Shown here piece by piece: positions 34,212 through 49,200 of a stretch of 64,000 nucleotides of DNA. Origin of the DNA: an uncultured Clostridia bacterium (GTDB lineage Bacteria > Bacillota > Clostridia > Christensenellales > UBA1242); assembly GCA_947591785.1 (NCBI GenBank), contig CANQDK010000001.1, positions 62,001 through 126,000 of the forward strand. Direction: 5' to 3'. Below the pieces are notes generated by a model, which was given only the letters and a program-made list of their open reading frames with translations, did no database searches and was not told where the DNA came from. How positions within the stretch are numbered: the stretch's first letter is position 1; the number at the start of each line of letters is the position of its first letter. The translations under genes were made by a program, and so were the position numbers.

Positions 34212-37200
34212 ATGAAAAAGATTACAGTGTTTTTACTTGGATTGTTCGTTTGTCTTGGGGGCATACTTTTTTCTGCATGTGAAAACAAAGTCAATTTGAC
34301 TGTGTCAGACAAATATGTGACAATTTATAAAAACGATGAAAATGGTGTCATCAACTATCTAAAAAAAGATATCACCATTTCAACTAATGCTTTTGTTGAT
34401 GTCTTTGAGGGGGATTGTGTTTATGTAACTCAACCTCAAAAAAACAGAAAGGGTGATTATGTCTTCACAATTCATGTCCTTGAAGGGGATTGCTCAAGTG
34501 ACAAAGCAGAAATTCATGTGACTTCCATTGATAATTCACAGTGGCAACCAATTTACGTAAATGTTAAAACGGTTGCAACTTCAATTTCTACTGATTCTTC
34601 AAAGACTCAAGGATTGTTTGTTGTTAAAGACGATGAAAAAGGAAATGATTTAAGCGATACATATTTTGAATTTGAACCTATCACTGCAAATGAAAAAGAT
34701 ATTAGCTGGGTTTTTGATAATGATAAAACTTCCATAGAAAATGATGCTGGTGAAACTGTTGCTGAAATTATTGAAAACCAATTTTATGTTTACACAAACT
34801 ATTCTCTTCCAACAATTTCATTGAAAGCATCTTTGGTTCGTGATCCTTCAATTCCACCTGCAATTTTGACATACACTGTTTTGAATGGCTCTGTTTTTGA
34901 TTCTGTAAGTTTGACTGGAAAAGTTTTGAAAGAAAAAGATGGCGGTAATGCAATTGCAAATTTACAAACTCAAGAAGAAAAAATTATTTATGCTGGGGAG
35001 ATTCAAACAGGAGATTTCAGTTTCCAACTTAAAAGAAATGAAAGTGACAATGATTTGTCAAAACTTTCTGGGCAACTTGTTCTTAATGTTCAAGATGGGC
35101 AAGATTTGTTTGGCGACTTGACATTGACACCTGTTTTCTATCAACTTGATTCAAGTGGCAACAAGAAAATTCTTGAAAAGGCAGAATATGAACAATATTT
35201 CAGTTTTAAACAGGAAAGTGGAATTTACAATGCGGGAAAAATGACTTATCAATTCTCAATTGATGCTCACTCAGACAGTTTTGATAGTGGAATTGATGGC
35301 GTGCTTTACTTCTATCTTGATGTTTCCTATCAAAATTTTGACTATTCGGTTTCAACTCAAGATGTCCCTGTTGAAATTGTGACATCATACAAAGTTATTG
35401 ATGTTGACATATCAAACTCTAATGGCGATTCAATTGATAATGGAGTTATTGATGTTTACTCAAGCTATGCTTCAGGTGACGGATTTAAAATCAACACACT
35501 TTTGAAAGCAAGTTTGAATCCAAATTTATCAAACATTCGTCTTGATGATAATAGATTTTATCTCTCTCTTGATGTTTCAAAACAAAATGACGATTTCCAA
35601 GCTCTTGCCGCAAATGACAATTTTAATCTTAAAAATGTGTTTGTTGTCACAATTAAAGGAACAGAATTAAACTTTTTACGCACAGGCAACACCTTTATTG
35701 CTGATTTGAGTTTGTTAACAAACGGAGCGGATATTTATGTTCGTGGAAGCGAGTCTATTGAGAATTTTTTGACAAATGTTAGGCTTGATTTTGTTTCTCA
35801 GAGTGATTTCACCGTTCAAACTTCAGTTTTTATGAATCTATACAAGATTGCATCTCAAGATAGTTTTGGTTTAAAAGAAGTTTCAAAAGATGGTGTGACT
35901 TCTGAAATAATGCCACAATACTTTATGTCAACAGTTCCAAATTCAGACACAAACACCTTGGTTTTCAATTTAAGAGTTTATGGATTGTCAAGCATTTTCT
36001 CTGCAACGGTAAATGAAAGAAGATTGATGCTTGAACACACTGAAGATGCAAGATTTTATTTCAGTGAAGTTTTAGAAACTGGACATAGTGATGATTTGCA
36101 ATCTTCTGAAGAACAATTTGTAGACATAACTTTTACGGTTTCTTTGAAATCCTACAATTTTGAAGCTAAAATAATCTTTTGGTTTGAACATGTGACAGGA
36201 AAAAGCACGCAAAGAGTTGAAATTGATGCTTTTGTTCCGCTTGACACTGCTTCTATTGAAACAACAAACAGTAGTTCTGCAAGTATATACATGGAAGATT
36301 CAGATGTGCAGAATTATTTCCTTGAAACAGATGGCTCTGTTGGGGAGCAGGATAGTGGAAACTTATCAATTTCAAAGATTGTTGTTGAAGCTGGAAGTTT
36401 GATTTTGCTTAGAACTCAATATCAATTTTCAACTTCGGTTCAATTTAAGGCAATAAGTCTTGAAGAACTCAGCCTTCTTGGACGAGATGTTGAACTTGAT
36501 TCTTTGTTCCAATCAAAAGATGATAATTATGGAATTGATTATGCTGTTAAGTTCTTTAGAGAATTTGCTGATGTAACAACAAATTATTCCTTGAATTTTA
36601 ATATTCAACCTGAACGATTGACTCTTGCGAACAACACTTTCAAAGGTTATGTTTGTGCAATTTTCTCTGGATATAATGAAAGACATGAAAATTTGACTCT
36701 TTTAAGATTTTTCGCATTGGAAAGCATTTATGCTGTCAACTATTTAATGCCAGAAGTAAAAAGCAAAACTCTTTACACTGTTGAAACTTTAAGTGAAACA
36801 GATGTCGATTTGGCAAGAATGGATGTTGTTATTTCTGCTCGTGCTGATGGAAATTTGCCAACCTATTTCAATCTTGACAACTTTAAGATTATTTCTTCAA
36901 CTTTAATGCAAAATGAGGCTAATAATGAAAATCTTGTTCTCTTTTCATGTAACGAAGCTGGAGAATTTATATACCAAACGAATGATTATTACACAATAAG
37001 TTCTGTTTCTGTGGCTGGTGGCAGAACATTTAGGTTTACCATAGAGGCTCAATCCACAAATCTTCGTTCTTCCTTTAGTGACACGATTATTGTTGTTTAC
37101 ACAAACAAGTTTAATACCAGTTATTCCAGAACAACAACTATAGATATTGAGATTCAAAATGTTAAGCGTGTTGAAGAAGTTGTTTGGACAAATAAAGTTA

Positions 37201-40200
37201 CTGCAGAAGTTGGACAAGAACCAGAAATTTATCTTAATCTTACTTCAAAAAACGAAAGCGAAAGAACCGCAACAATTTCAACTGCTGTAGGGCCAAATGA
37301 TGCCTATGTCTTGACAAATTCTTTAAATGTTTCTTCTGTTTTGGAACTTGTTCGTGATTTTGATAACGACAGTGCAATCACAATAACACAAAACAAAATT
37401 GGAAATGTTTTAAATTTGAAGATTAATCCAACAAACGAGGGGACAAGCGGTTATGTCTATTTGTTGCCAAAGGATATGATTAAGAGTTTCCAAGGCACAT
37501 CACACATCATGGCTTATAGATATGACGAAAACAATGAAAAAGGAATTGTTGATTATATTCCTCTTAAAGAACTTCCAAAATTCTATGATGATCTTGTTGG
37601 CATTGAAGAAGAAACAGATATAGATGGTGAATATCTAAATTATTTCTATAGCGGAGATAAGAAAGTTTACAACAAATCTGTTATTTTGAAAATTAGAATA
37701 ACCGTTGCTGACGGAAGTCCAAACCATGAAACCGAAGAAGAAGGCGAGCGTTTGGCAATTCGTATTTACAGCGAAAGAGAATTACAGAATATTGACACTG
37801 CGAAATGGTATCGCATTATGAACAATATCCAATTTACACAGTGGAAGAGTTTTGAGAATTTTACAGGAAGAATATTTGGTAACACGGAGAATATTTCTCT
37901 CAATTTTGTTGGTGAAAACAATGAAGTTTTTGTAAAAAATAATGGCGGAACTCTAAAAAATTTGATATTCACAGGGAATGTTGTTTCAAAGGGAACTGCT
38001 ATGCAAAATTCACTCTATGCTGGCTTTGTTGCTAATGTGAATGAAGGAACTTTAAACAATGTTTCTATTGATGTGTCAGGAGTGAAATCAAGTCTGTTGA
38101 CAACATCAGTTGAAAAAGGGGTTCGTCAAGTTTATGTTGGTGGGCTTGTTGGATTTAATATGGGAAATATCATAAATTCTAAATCCTATGGCCTTTCTAT
38201 TGAAGCATCAAACAATGCTGATTATGTTGGTGGTATTGTTGGTGAAAATGCAGGCACAATTTCTGGTTGTGGTGTTGAATTCTATGATTTTGAAAATGAC
38301 GAATTTAATAAAATAAATGCACCTGTTGCACAAGTTGGTGGACTTATTGGTGTTGCTGACAGAAACAGCAGATTGATTCAATCTTATGTTTACGCATATT
38401 CTCTTGAAGATTACAGCCCATCAAAGACGGTGTTCTTAACTTCTGGCAATAAGGCGTTGTTTATTGCTTCTGTTCTTGGTGAAAGTGTTAAGATTGTGGA
38501 AAGTTTTGGCTTTGTTGGAACTTTAAAAACATCTCACTATTCCGAAACAGGTGCTTCATTAACAATGGAAAATTGTTATTATACATATTATGAATCTGGA
38601 AAAATTACAACTTCTATATATAAAGATTATAATCAGTTGACAACAATTAGGCCTGATTACACTTTGAATGAAGATGATATTCCAAAAACAAACCCAGATG
38701 GCTCTGTTGACACACCTGCTAATTTTGAAAATGCTGTTAACGACTTGAAAAATTCAACCGCTTGGGAAGTTTATAATATTGATGAAAGTGTAAACTTTGG
38801 ATTTATGCACTTGAAAAACACTAAACAGACTGTTGCTGTTTCAATTGGAAATTTGGCAATAAAAACTTCATCTGCAGAACCTTACAAATCTCTTCGTGTG
38901 GGCGATGTAAATGACAATAAAGGGATTTTGTTCTTCTATCAACCAATTGCTGAAATTGTTGACACTGCTGAGCAGTCTGAACTTTTGAGATATAACACAA
39001 TCAACTTTATGAATTTGTTTGAAGGTGTTTCTCAACAACAGCAAAGAAGTTTGATTGTCACAACAAATTCAGAGAGTGTTCTTATAAATGCAACTTCTTT
39101 ACAAATTTTGTCAATCAACACAAAATTTGAACTTGTTGTTCATTCAAAGATGGATTATTCCAACGCAAAGACATTTACTGTTGCAATCATAAACAATCTT
39201 CCTCAAACAACAGTTAAGATTGGTGAAACTCCTTTTGTTGATAATCAAATTGTTTTGCTTCAAAAAGGAAATAGACAACAAAGAGTTGTTTATACTTTGA
39301 AAAACTATATTTATCTTAATGGCAAAGAGTATGAAACAAAAGGTGGCTTCTATGAAGTTGATTATTGTTTCGGTGCTGACAGCACAAATGAAAATGAAAA
39401 ACAGAATGAATATGTTTCAATTGGTGCAAGCAACAACACTATCACGTTGACTGGATTAGAGAAAACTGAGGAAAACACTTTTGTTGACGTGACTTCTTTT
39501 GTAAGACTTCACAGTAATTCTGGAGTTGATTCCGAATTTGCCAGTGCTGTAAGATTTTTAAAATCGAATCATTTTAGAATTTCTGTTTTTGAAGGAGCAA
39601 CATCTTTCACTGTTGAAGATGAAACAATAAATTTGAAGGGTATGTCAACGGGACATTTTGTTGCATATCTCACCACTGATGACGAAAATGACGAACTTGC
39701 TTTTGGCTTCTCATACGGAGAGCAAACAAGAGAGATTAGTATTCCAACTTCAAGCAAATTTGTTTTAGATATTGATGAAAATTTAAGTCTTGAATTTAAG
39801 TCATCAAAGGAAAAAGTTGATGGAACTGAAAATGAATATATCTTCTCGGTTTCTGTGAAGATTGTAGAAGAAAAGTTATATCTCATTGAGCAAGAATATG
39901 AAAACATTAGACTGCGTTTGACTCCATCAAGCCAAATTGGAAGAGAAGGATTTTTGAGAGAGGTTGTTATAAATGTTTCGCCAAAAGAAATTGACGATAT
40001 TTATATGGCTGTCTATGAAATAAAAGATAGAACAATCAGAGATTCAAGAACTTACTATATCATGTCCGATAAGAAAATTTCAACTTTAATACCTTCAACA
40101 GATGCAATTCTTGTTGTTCAAGTTGATCCAGCATTTGCTTTGATGGACACTTTGAAACTTAGTGTTGAAAATGTTGTAAATGATTTGTCAAGAAGTGTGA

Positions 40201-43200
40201 GCATCACAAGATTATCAAAGAATGGACAAGAATTCTACGTAAGCAATCGAAACACGACAAGTAATGGTGTTGGACTGGATATAGCTCTTGATGATGAAGA
40301 TTTAAAAGGCGATGGACTTTATTATTTCCGTATATATGTGACAAGCAGTTTTGAACTTTCAGAAACTTTGGAAATAACCGCATCTTTTGAGTATAATGGA
40401 GAAACTGTTCGTCATGATACGATTCCTTTGATTGTTGACTATATTCCAAGTGCAAGTATAAAGGTTAATGGCGTTTCGACATATCTTATGTCAAAGGGCA
40501 GTTCCGCAACAGTAACTGTCACCTTAAGACTTGATGAAAAACTTGCAGATTTCAATCCTGAATTGCAAGATCTTTATCTGCAAGGGCATGGAAGCGGAAT
40601 TTTCTTGACAGATTGGACTTCAAACACGGTTGGAAGCAGTGTTGTTTATACTGCAACAATTATTTGTTATGTCAATGCAACCTTACAAAATGGTGATTCT
40701 CGCGGAATCTTCTATGTTGCTGCATCTGTTGTGAGTGTTGTTGAAGGAAAAGTTGTGACAAGAGTGACAAGAGCAACCATTTGTCTTGTGGATTTCACGA
40801 TTGATGGTGAAAATATCAGCCTTTCTCAAACTGGCGTGCAATACAACAATTATGATGTTTATCATGCTTATTATGACATTCAAACGGATTTGAATTTTAA
40901 TTATCCACTTCTTCCAGAAAAATATGAATATTATGATCCATTTAATGCAAATGAAGCTGAGGCAGTTGAAAAAATGATGGAAGAAAGAGAGAAGTTTTTC
41001 TTAGATAACTCTTATGAAGATCCACAAAATGAATATTTTATAAACTACTCGTTTGATTCATATACAGGAAATCGAAAGGCTTTATCTTTGAAAGAACAAC
41101 TTTGGTTTGTTCGTGAAGATGGAAGCGAATATCGTATTCATAATGGCAACTATTGGTTGACGCAAAGTGACTTTTTCAATATTGATTCTTATGAAGTGGA
41201 AGGACATGAAGTTTTAAGAATCAAAGGAACTGCAGAACGTGGACAACAATTAATGAAATTGCAAACAACTGTCAGATATCAAGGAACAGAGTTTGTTTAT
41301 GATTATTACTTTATGGTTATCGTTTCAAGATGGAGTGATGAAGAACTTCCAATTCAAATCACAAATGGAGAACAATTTGTTTCCTATTTGACAACTTCAC
41401 TTGAACCTGATGATTACATTCTCATGAATGACATTGTTCTTGATGACTATGAACCTCTTGACACTAATCTTGTTAAGAGCCTTGATGGAAATGGCTATAC
41501 AATTCATATCAACAGTTGGAAAAAACAGGAAGGAAGTGAATTTAAATACGCACTCTTCAATTCGGTTTATGCGGACACGGTTCTTAAAAATGTTCGCGTG
41601 AACATGTATGAAGGTGGACAAATATCTGTTGATGTTTCTTCTGCTGAGAACCCTGAAAATAATCGTGTTAGTGTCCAGGTTGCTGGTTTTGCGATTAGCA
41701 ATGAAGGAATAATTTACAACTGCGAAGTTGTTTCATTTAAGAGTTCTTATCAAAACGTTACTCATGGAACAAACGGTATTGTGGTTAAATACACAAAAGG
41801 TATCGGTGCAGATGAAATTGCTTTAACTGATAATTGGAGAGTTGACAGCACTGTTGCTGGATTTGTCATCAACAATTCAAAATCTATTGTGAACTGTCGT
41901 GTTGGCGGCACAAGTTTTAGATATGCGGAAAATATCCTTGGAACAACCTTCCTTTCAACGCAAGATTTGGGAGTGTTTACAATTCAAGGACAAAAGAATG
42001 TGAGTGGTTTTGTTGGCAATAATGGCTCAAACGGTTATATCAGTGCATCTTTTGTGGATAATGTCCAAATTAACAACAACACTCAATCTTCAACTTCTGT
42101 GACTGCAGGTTTTGTTATTAAAAATGAAAATAGTATTCAGGGCAGTTATGTTGAAGGGAAGAGCAAACCTGTTGGCGAAATTTTGGCTGAAATTTGCGAC
42201 TTAACAAATATTTCTTCAACTGGAATTGTTGCAGGTTTTGTCTATGACAATGCAAGTTTAATCAAAAACTGCTATTCAAACATTGGAATTGAAAATGAAA
42301 AACTTGTTCCATCTTTTGCTTCTGGTTTTGTTTACATAAATGAAGAAAATGCAACAATAAATTTGTGTTACAGTGCATCACCAGTCAAAAATAATGATAT
42401 AAATCAACTTCCATTCTCAGGAGTTGCTGGCGGCTCTGCTGGAACATATTCGCTGAACTATGGAAAAATTGAACGTTCTTATTTCTATAACAGCATCAGT
42501 CTTGACACCACAAATGAAGGAAAATTCTCAACTGGAGCAACTCCTGTGTCAGACATAATTGATGCACAAGAGAATTTGTTCTATGGATTCAGTTTCACTT
42601 CGTCTGACGATTCTTATGATGGCATTTGGCGTGCAACTGAAACAGGAATCACGCTTGTTAGTGCAAACAAAATTGCTTTCTCAAACAGAATTGCTGCTGG
42701 CGGAGAAATGTTCTACAATAAGACAATCTATGATTCAGACACTTTGAGGCCTATAGATATTTCTTATGGAAGTGAAAATAATCCTATAATAATCAGAAAT
42801 GCTCGTGACTTTGCAATGGCAACAGGAGATGCAACATCTGTTGTTGTTTCCGCTTATCGAGAATATTACACAGACAAAGAAGTTTTTGGAACTTACAGAC
42901 TTGTAAACAACATTGATATGGAAGAAATAAACCAAGATGTTGATGAAGGTGTGCAAGAGCGTGTTTCATTGAAAACTTCAACAAAAACTTTCTCGGGAAT
43001 TCTTGATGGTAATGGATTTAAAATCTCAAATATAACATTGCGTAAAGAAGATGGAGATACCGCTCGTCCTGATGAGAACTTTGGACTTTTTGCAAAGATT
43101 CAAAGCGGCACAATAATGAATTTGGATTTGACTGTTTCTTCTGTTTACAACCTTCAAGCGAATATGGTTGGAACATTGGCTGGAACAGCAATTGACAGCC

Positions 43201-46200
43201 GAATTCTTTCAATAACTCTTTCACCTTCAGCATCTGCGGAATCTGACTTGTCTGTTCAAGGAAAGAATGTTGTTGGTGGTGTTGTTGGTGTTGCTTTGGG
43301 CGAAAGCAATTTGTTTGATATAAATGTTAGCCAAATCGAAATCTTCTCAAGATACCGTAATGAGAATAAGGAAATTCCTGTAAACAATTCTGATTTTAGA
43401 GAACTCGCAATGGAAGGATACTCCCTTCTTGAAGTTTCAAACAACATTTCCTATGTGGGTGCTGTGGCTGGATATGTTGATATTTATAGAAACTTCCTTG
43501 ACGCCTATGTTCAATATAATCCAATTTTTGATATAAAAGACTTCAACATTGTCAATGTTCATGTCCATGAATCTGTGGATATATACGGTGAAATTGCTGG
43601 TGGTTTGTTTGGATATGTTGGCAAATCAACTTATGTCTATGATGCAACAATGGAATTAGATGCAAGAGAAAATTTGCAAACTCCATCTTATATCACTTCA
43701 AAAAATATGTTCGCTGGCGGACTTGTTGGTGAAAATTATGGTGGTTTGTTTGCTGTTCAAGCAAGTTATGAAGAAGAATTGCAAGATGAAATCGAAGAAA
43801 ATGAACACTCTTATTACACTTCCTCTTCTGGCTTTGAATTTGGACAAAAAACTATTTTCTCACGCACCGAAAGAGATGAAAATTTTATTCCTTATCATAA
43901 TGATGTGAAGTATATCGGTGGACTTGTTGGTTATATGGGCGGTGGATATATCCATATTGGTTATAGCAAACTCAACACAATTTCTTATAATCCAAACACT
44001 ATTGCTGTTGGTGGAATTATTGGGCTTCTTGGCCATGATAAAACAACAACCTATCAACTCACTTCAATTGAAGGCTCTCCGTATGTCAACATTTTCTTAA
44101 AAGATGTTTATTCTTCTGGAGATATTTATATCGATGTCAACAGCAAAGATAACACAGGCACTAAACATTCTGTTGCTGGAATTATTGGTGCAATCTTGCA
44201 AAATGATGACAGAGGTGACACTTCAATCGCTCTGCAAAATGTTTTGGCAGAGAATTATCTCTCATACACTTCAACCAATGGCTCTGTCAACCTTGTTGGA
44301 GATGAGGTTTCTGTTGTTGAAGGCAGAAGATATTCGACAAATCACAATATTATTGCTGGAAAAATTATTGATTTAAATGGAAACGAAATTGACAATGTTG
44401 AAGGTGGAATAGTTCAAAATTTTGCAGGGAATTTCTTCATTGTGAATTCGATTAATTCGACATTTAATGTGTTTAACAATACTTATTCTTCAAAGACTGA
44501 TTCTGGTGCTGACACCGTTGGTGGCTATCGTGATATTATGATTGGCTCACGCAATAGCCAACAAATAATTCAACTTAGGCCATTCGGATTCAAAGCAAGT
44601 TGGATGCCAGAAATTCCAACAAGTTCTATGGTTGATGGAACTTTTGACACCTTTGAAAAGGTTGTTGACAACTATATCAAAACGCTCTATGACTCCGTTC
44701 TTTGCACAACGCATATTGGAGATAATTCAAGCGATTCATATATGCTGACAATGGCTGGAGCCTATGTTCAAAACAACAAATATTTCCTTGAAAACGGATG
44801 GGAAGCAAGATATTGGCTTCACACTCAAGACAAACTCTATCCACATATTCAACTTGTTCCTGTCACAGATATATATTTCTGGGACGATTATAACACCGAT
44901 GAAATTATGAGTGTTATGAATTCAGAAAGCGGGACTTCTGCGACAATCATTCTTCGTGGAAAAGTCGATGAAGAAAATGAACATTCTGCTGAATGTAAAG
45001 ATATTGATCTTAGAACTCCAAATGGAGATAGTGTTGAGGGGCAAGACATCAATGGTGATGGAAGACGTGATAGCAGAGATATTTTTGAATCTATACGCAA
45101 TTTCAGTGGACGCTTGATTTCTTACAGTGCCTATACTCATGATGAAAGTATGGGAAAGGTTAGTGAAACACAAGTTATCAAAGTCAGTGGAAAAGGTAGC
45201 AGAGCAGAAGGCAAAATTCTCGGCGGTAATGCTGGAGAAGATGTTGGTATCATTCTAGACAGGCCAATGTTTGCAAATTTTGGTATTGGTGGTAACGCAC
45301 AAATTGAGGGTATAAACTTCTATTTCTGTCATTCAGAAGGAAATGATTTTATTGATTACAGTTTGGTTCAAGAACCTGAACTGGAAGGTGTTGAAAGTCA
45401 ACCTGCAACAAGCATCAATAACGCATTATTTAGAGATGTGCGTCTAACATTAAACACCAATGTTCGCATGTTGGCAAAAGAATTTACTCCTCGTTCAGAC
45501 GATGATGACAGTGTTTCTTATGCAACTGGACTTATCGTTCCTGTTGCTTATGCTACAACTTTCAACAATATCACTATTGCGTCAAGAGATGGCGGATTGG
45601 AATTTGTAAGCAACACTGCTGAAAATGCAAACATATACATGGGTGCATTGGTTGGTTATTTGCGTCAAAACACATCATATATCAACATTTCTTTGCAAGG
45701 AATTAACTTTGAAAAACAAGTTTCCGAAACTGTTGAAGGAAAAGAAGATGTTATTGTCAATGATGAGTTGGATGTTACATACACCGTTGGAGCATTTAAC
45801 AAAATCTTTGCAGGACTTTATGCAGGAAAAATCGCAAGAGGTAACGCAGAAGGAAACGAGCAACTTGCAAGAATCAATATTGGACTTTCCACTCTTAAAA
45901 ATGTCAACCTTAATATAAGTGGAACAAGCAAGGGTGAAGAAATCTATGTTGGTGGCTTTGCTGGAGAAATTGTTGGCGTTGATGATGTGTCATTCACAAA
46001 TGTGACAGGCTCTGTGTCGGATAATAATATGACAATTCGTCAAAATATAAGAGCCAAAAAACTTTATGCTGGACTTGCTTTTGGAAATGCAAAAAGTTCA
46101 ACTTTCAGTATTGAATCAAACTCAGATTCAAGACTGTCTTTGTCAGGTGGAATATATCAAGTGGGCGATAATGTCTGTGACTCTGTTTCAATCGGTGGAC

Positions 46201-49200
46201 TTGTTGGGTATATAAACAATAATGTTCGACTTAGTAGCATTTCAATTAAAGATTTTATTGTTGCTAGAATTTCAAATGTTACAGATTCTGTTAAAGATTA
46301 TTACAAAATTGAAGCCGATAATAAAACTGAAGGAAGTGGCGAAGATGGAGAAGAAAAAGAACCTGAAAAAATAAGCATTTTTGAAAAGAGCCTTAGCAAT
46401 TATTCTGAATATCTTCATCCATATATTGTAAATGGTGCGACGAAAACAGATGGAGATTCGATTGGGGGATTGTTTGGGTTTGTTTCTGGTTCAAATATTT
46501 CACTTAATGGAAGATTTGAAGAGGTTAGTGGTGTTCTTGATGTTTCTATAAAAACTAATGAAGGTGAAACCAATCCATATGTTAATGTTGGTGGTTTAAT
46601 TGGCAAAACAACTGGAAGTTTAAATGCAGAAATTTTTGCAAATATCAATATGAATGTTTCAGTTAAAGAAGAAGAGAATCTTAAGACTGTTTCTCCAACT
46701 GCTTATGTTGGCGGTATTATTGGTTTGATTGAAAGGCCAACTCCAGATACAGATGGTTCGATTGGAATTCTTCCAATTTCAATAAATGATAGAAATCTTT
46801 TGTCACAATACGTTCATAATAACGGGGTTGTTATTTCTGAAATCAACAATCTTGTTTACGGTGGTGCAATCGGTTATGTCAAAGGACAAAAATTTAAGGA
46901 AGAAGAGATTAAAGATGGAGATAACACTTCAATTAAGATAAACAACTTTGTGTTTGGTGGAGCCGTTAGAACATTTGTAAGTGAAAATAATAATGAATCT
47001 GTGATTGTGGGAGGTGTTGTTGGTAAATTTGAAATTCCAGCAAGTTTAGATTCAGGTGGTGAAGGTGTTTATAAAAGCGATAATGTTGTAATTAACAGGG
47101 CATATAGTTATGGAGATGTTTTTGTCGCTTATAGAAATGATTCATTGAAATTGAGTGAGTATATATCTGGTGGAATTGTTGGTGTCGGTGCACCTATCAA
47201 AATCAGTTCCTGTGCCTCTATTATGACTAATTTCAATAGCAGATTATTGAATAAGGAAGATAATAAATCAAATTACAATGTGGGTGCAATCGCTGGAAAA
47301 GTCAACCTTGTTCAATTTGAAAATAATAAATACTCTTCTGTTGTTTGCTTGGCTTATCAAATAGAAGATGGCAATATTGATTGCCCTTATGGAAATAAGG
47401 AGAATTATTTAGGCTATTCTGTTGATGCAAATTATTTTGGTGATTCAACAGAGAATATTCTAACTTTGTTCACAAACACAGGTGCTGGCAGTCGAAACCT
47501 TGGACATAAACTCAATCCTATAAATAATATATCAAATGTTAATTCAGATTCATATAAATTCCACAATATCACATGGGCAAATACGACTGAAGATTTAGTT
47601 CTTAAAAACAAAATCAGGGCAGGTTCAAACATTGCTTTGATTGGAAATGGTTCAACAATAAAAAGACAAAACAGCGGCTCTGTTCTAAATGATAGAGGTG
47701 GATTTGTTGATAGTCTTGGAAGCGAAAATATTGAAGATTTTGCCTTAATTTCAGGATACGTTATTGATTTTGACAACTTCACTTTTGATGGCGAAAACAG
47801 CTTTGGCGGTGTTGCTGGAGAGGTTAAAGAAAATTCAATCATCTATGCAGTTGGAGTTGAAGGTAAGGTTTCTGCTGGTGTTAATTCTGCTGGTGTTAAT
47901 AATGAAAGTAAAAAATTAAACTTCTCTGGAATTGCAGGAACAATGTCTGGTGGAATGATAAACGAATGCTATGTTAATCTTGACATGCAATATCGTGCAA
48001 AAGGTTCTGTTTCTGGAATTGCAAATGTGACATCTCCAAGTGTTGTAATTAAATCAACTTATTCTGCTGGTGAAATTGAGCTTCTTGTTTCAAAAGACCA
48101 AACAGTTTCTCTTTTGATTTCTTGTTCTTCGGAAAATAGTCCTGAATTAATTGATTGTTATTCAATTACACAAGTAAAGGAAAATTACACGGCATCATCA
48201 AATGAAGAAACAAATCTGTTCTTATGTTCACAAGATAAAAAAGAATTAGACACTTCTAGCAACAATGTCATTAATGCAAGCTACTCTTTAGAGGAGGGAG
48301 TAACTGCTGACGAAATGGCAATGCCTTATGATTTGGCAATTGACACGGATGGTTCTATCATAAAATCAGGAAAATCCTTAAAATGGGACGAAGTAGGAAG
48401 TGATAAGCTCGAAGATAAAGAAACTCCAACGATGACTGATTGGTTCTATGCTCCATTTACAAATAATGGTTACGCAACTCATGGATTTGGATTCTTGAAA
48501 AATATGTCGCTTTACACAAGACAAATTTCAAATAAAGAAACTCTGTCAAAGGAATTTGGTGGAGATGTTGAAAGTAATGGCGTTGTTGTGCCAACTTATT
48601 CATATACAAAAGTTGATTATTTGACTGCACTTAATAATTGGAAATATTCACTCTTTGAAACACCAAAGGAAACTGTTGATACAACTGATGATGTTGATTC
48701 AGATGAAGAAAGAAAATGGTTTTTGGGTGTTGCAAACTCTGGAAAATATAAACAGATGGTAGATGCGGTCATCATAGATAATAAGTACTATCAGAAAGAT
48801 TATCGTTTTAGATTGGAAAACGATATGAAAATTAAAGATTCAATAGGAAGTTCGGTCGGAAAAGCGGATAAAAATCTTATTATTGATGGAGATAATCATA
48901 CTATTTCAATTGAAAATGGCAATGGACCTTTGTTTAATAATGTTTATGGATGTATAGAAAATCTTAGACTTGTTGATGTATATATTAACAATAGTAACAT
49001 TTCAGAAGTTGGAACCCTTGCGAATACAATTGTAAATAAGAACAATATTGCATTAATGAACATTACTGTTATTGGAGAAATTTCAAGCAGCAAAAATGCT
49101 GGAGGCGTTGTTGGAATACTTACTGGAACAGCGGTTGCTGTGGATTCGGTTGTTAATGTGACAGTAAAAGACGGGGGATGCATTGCAGGTGGAATTGCTG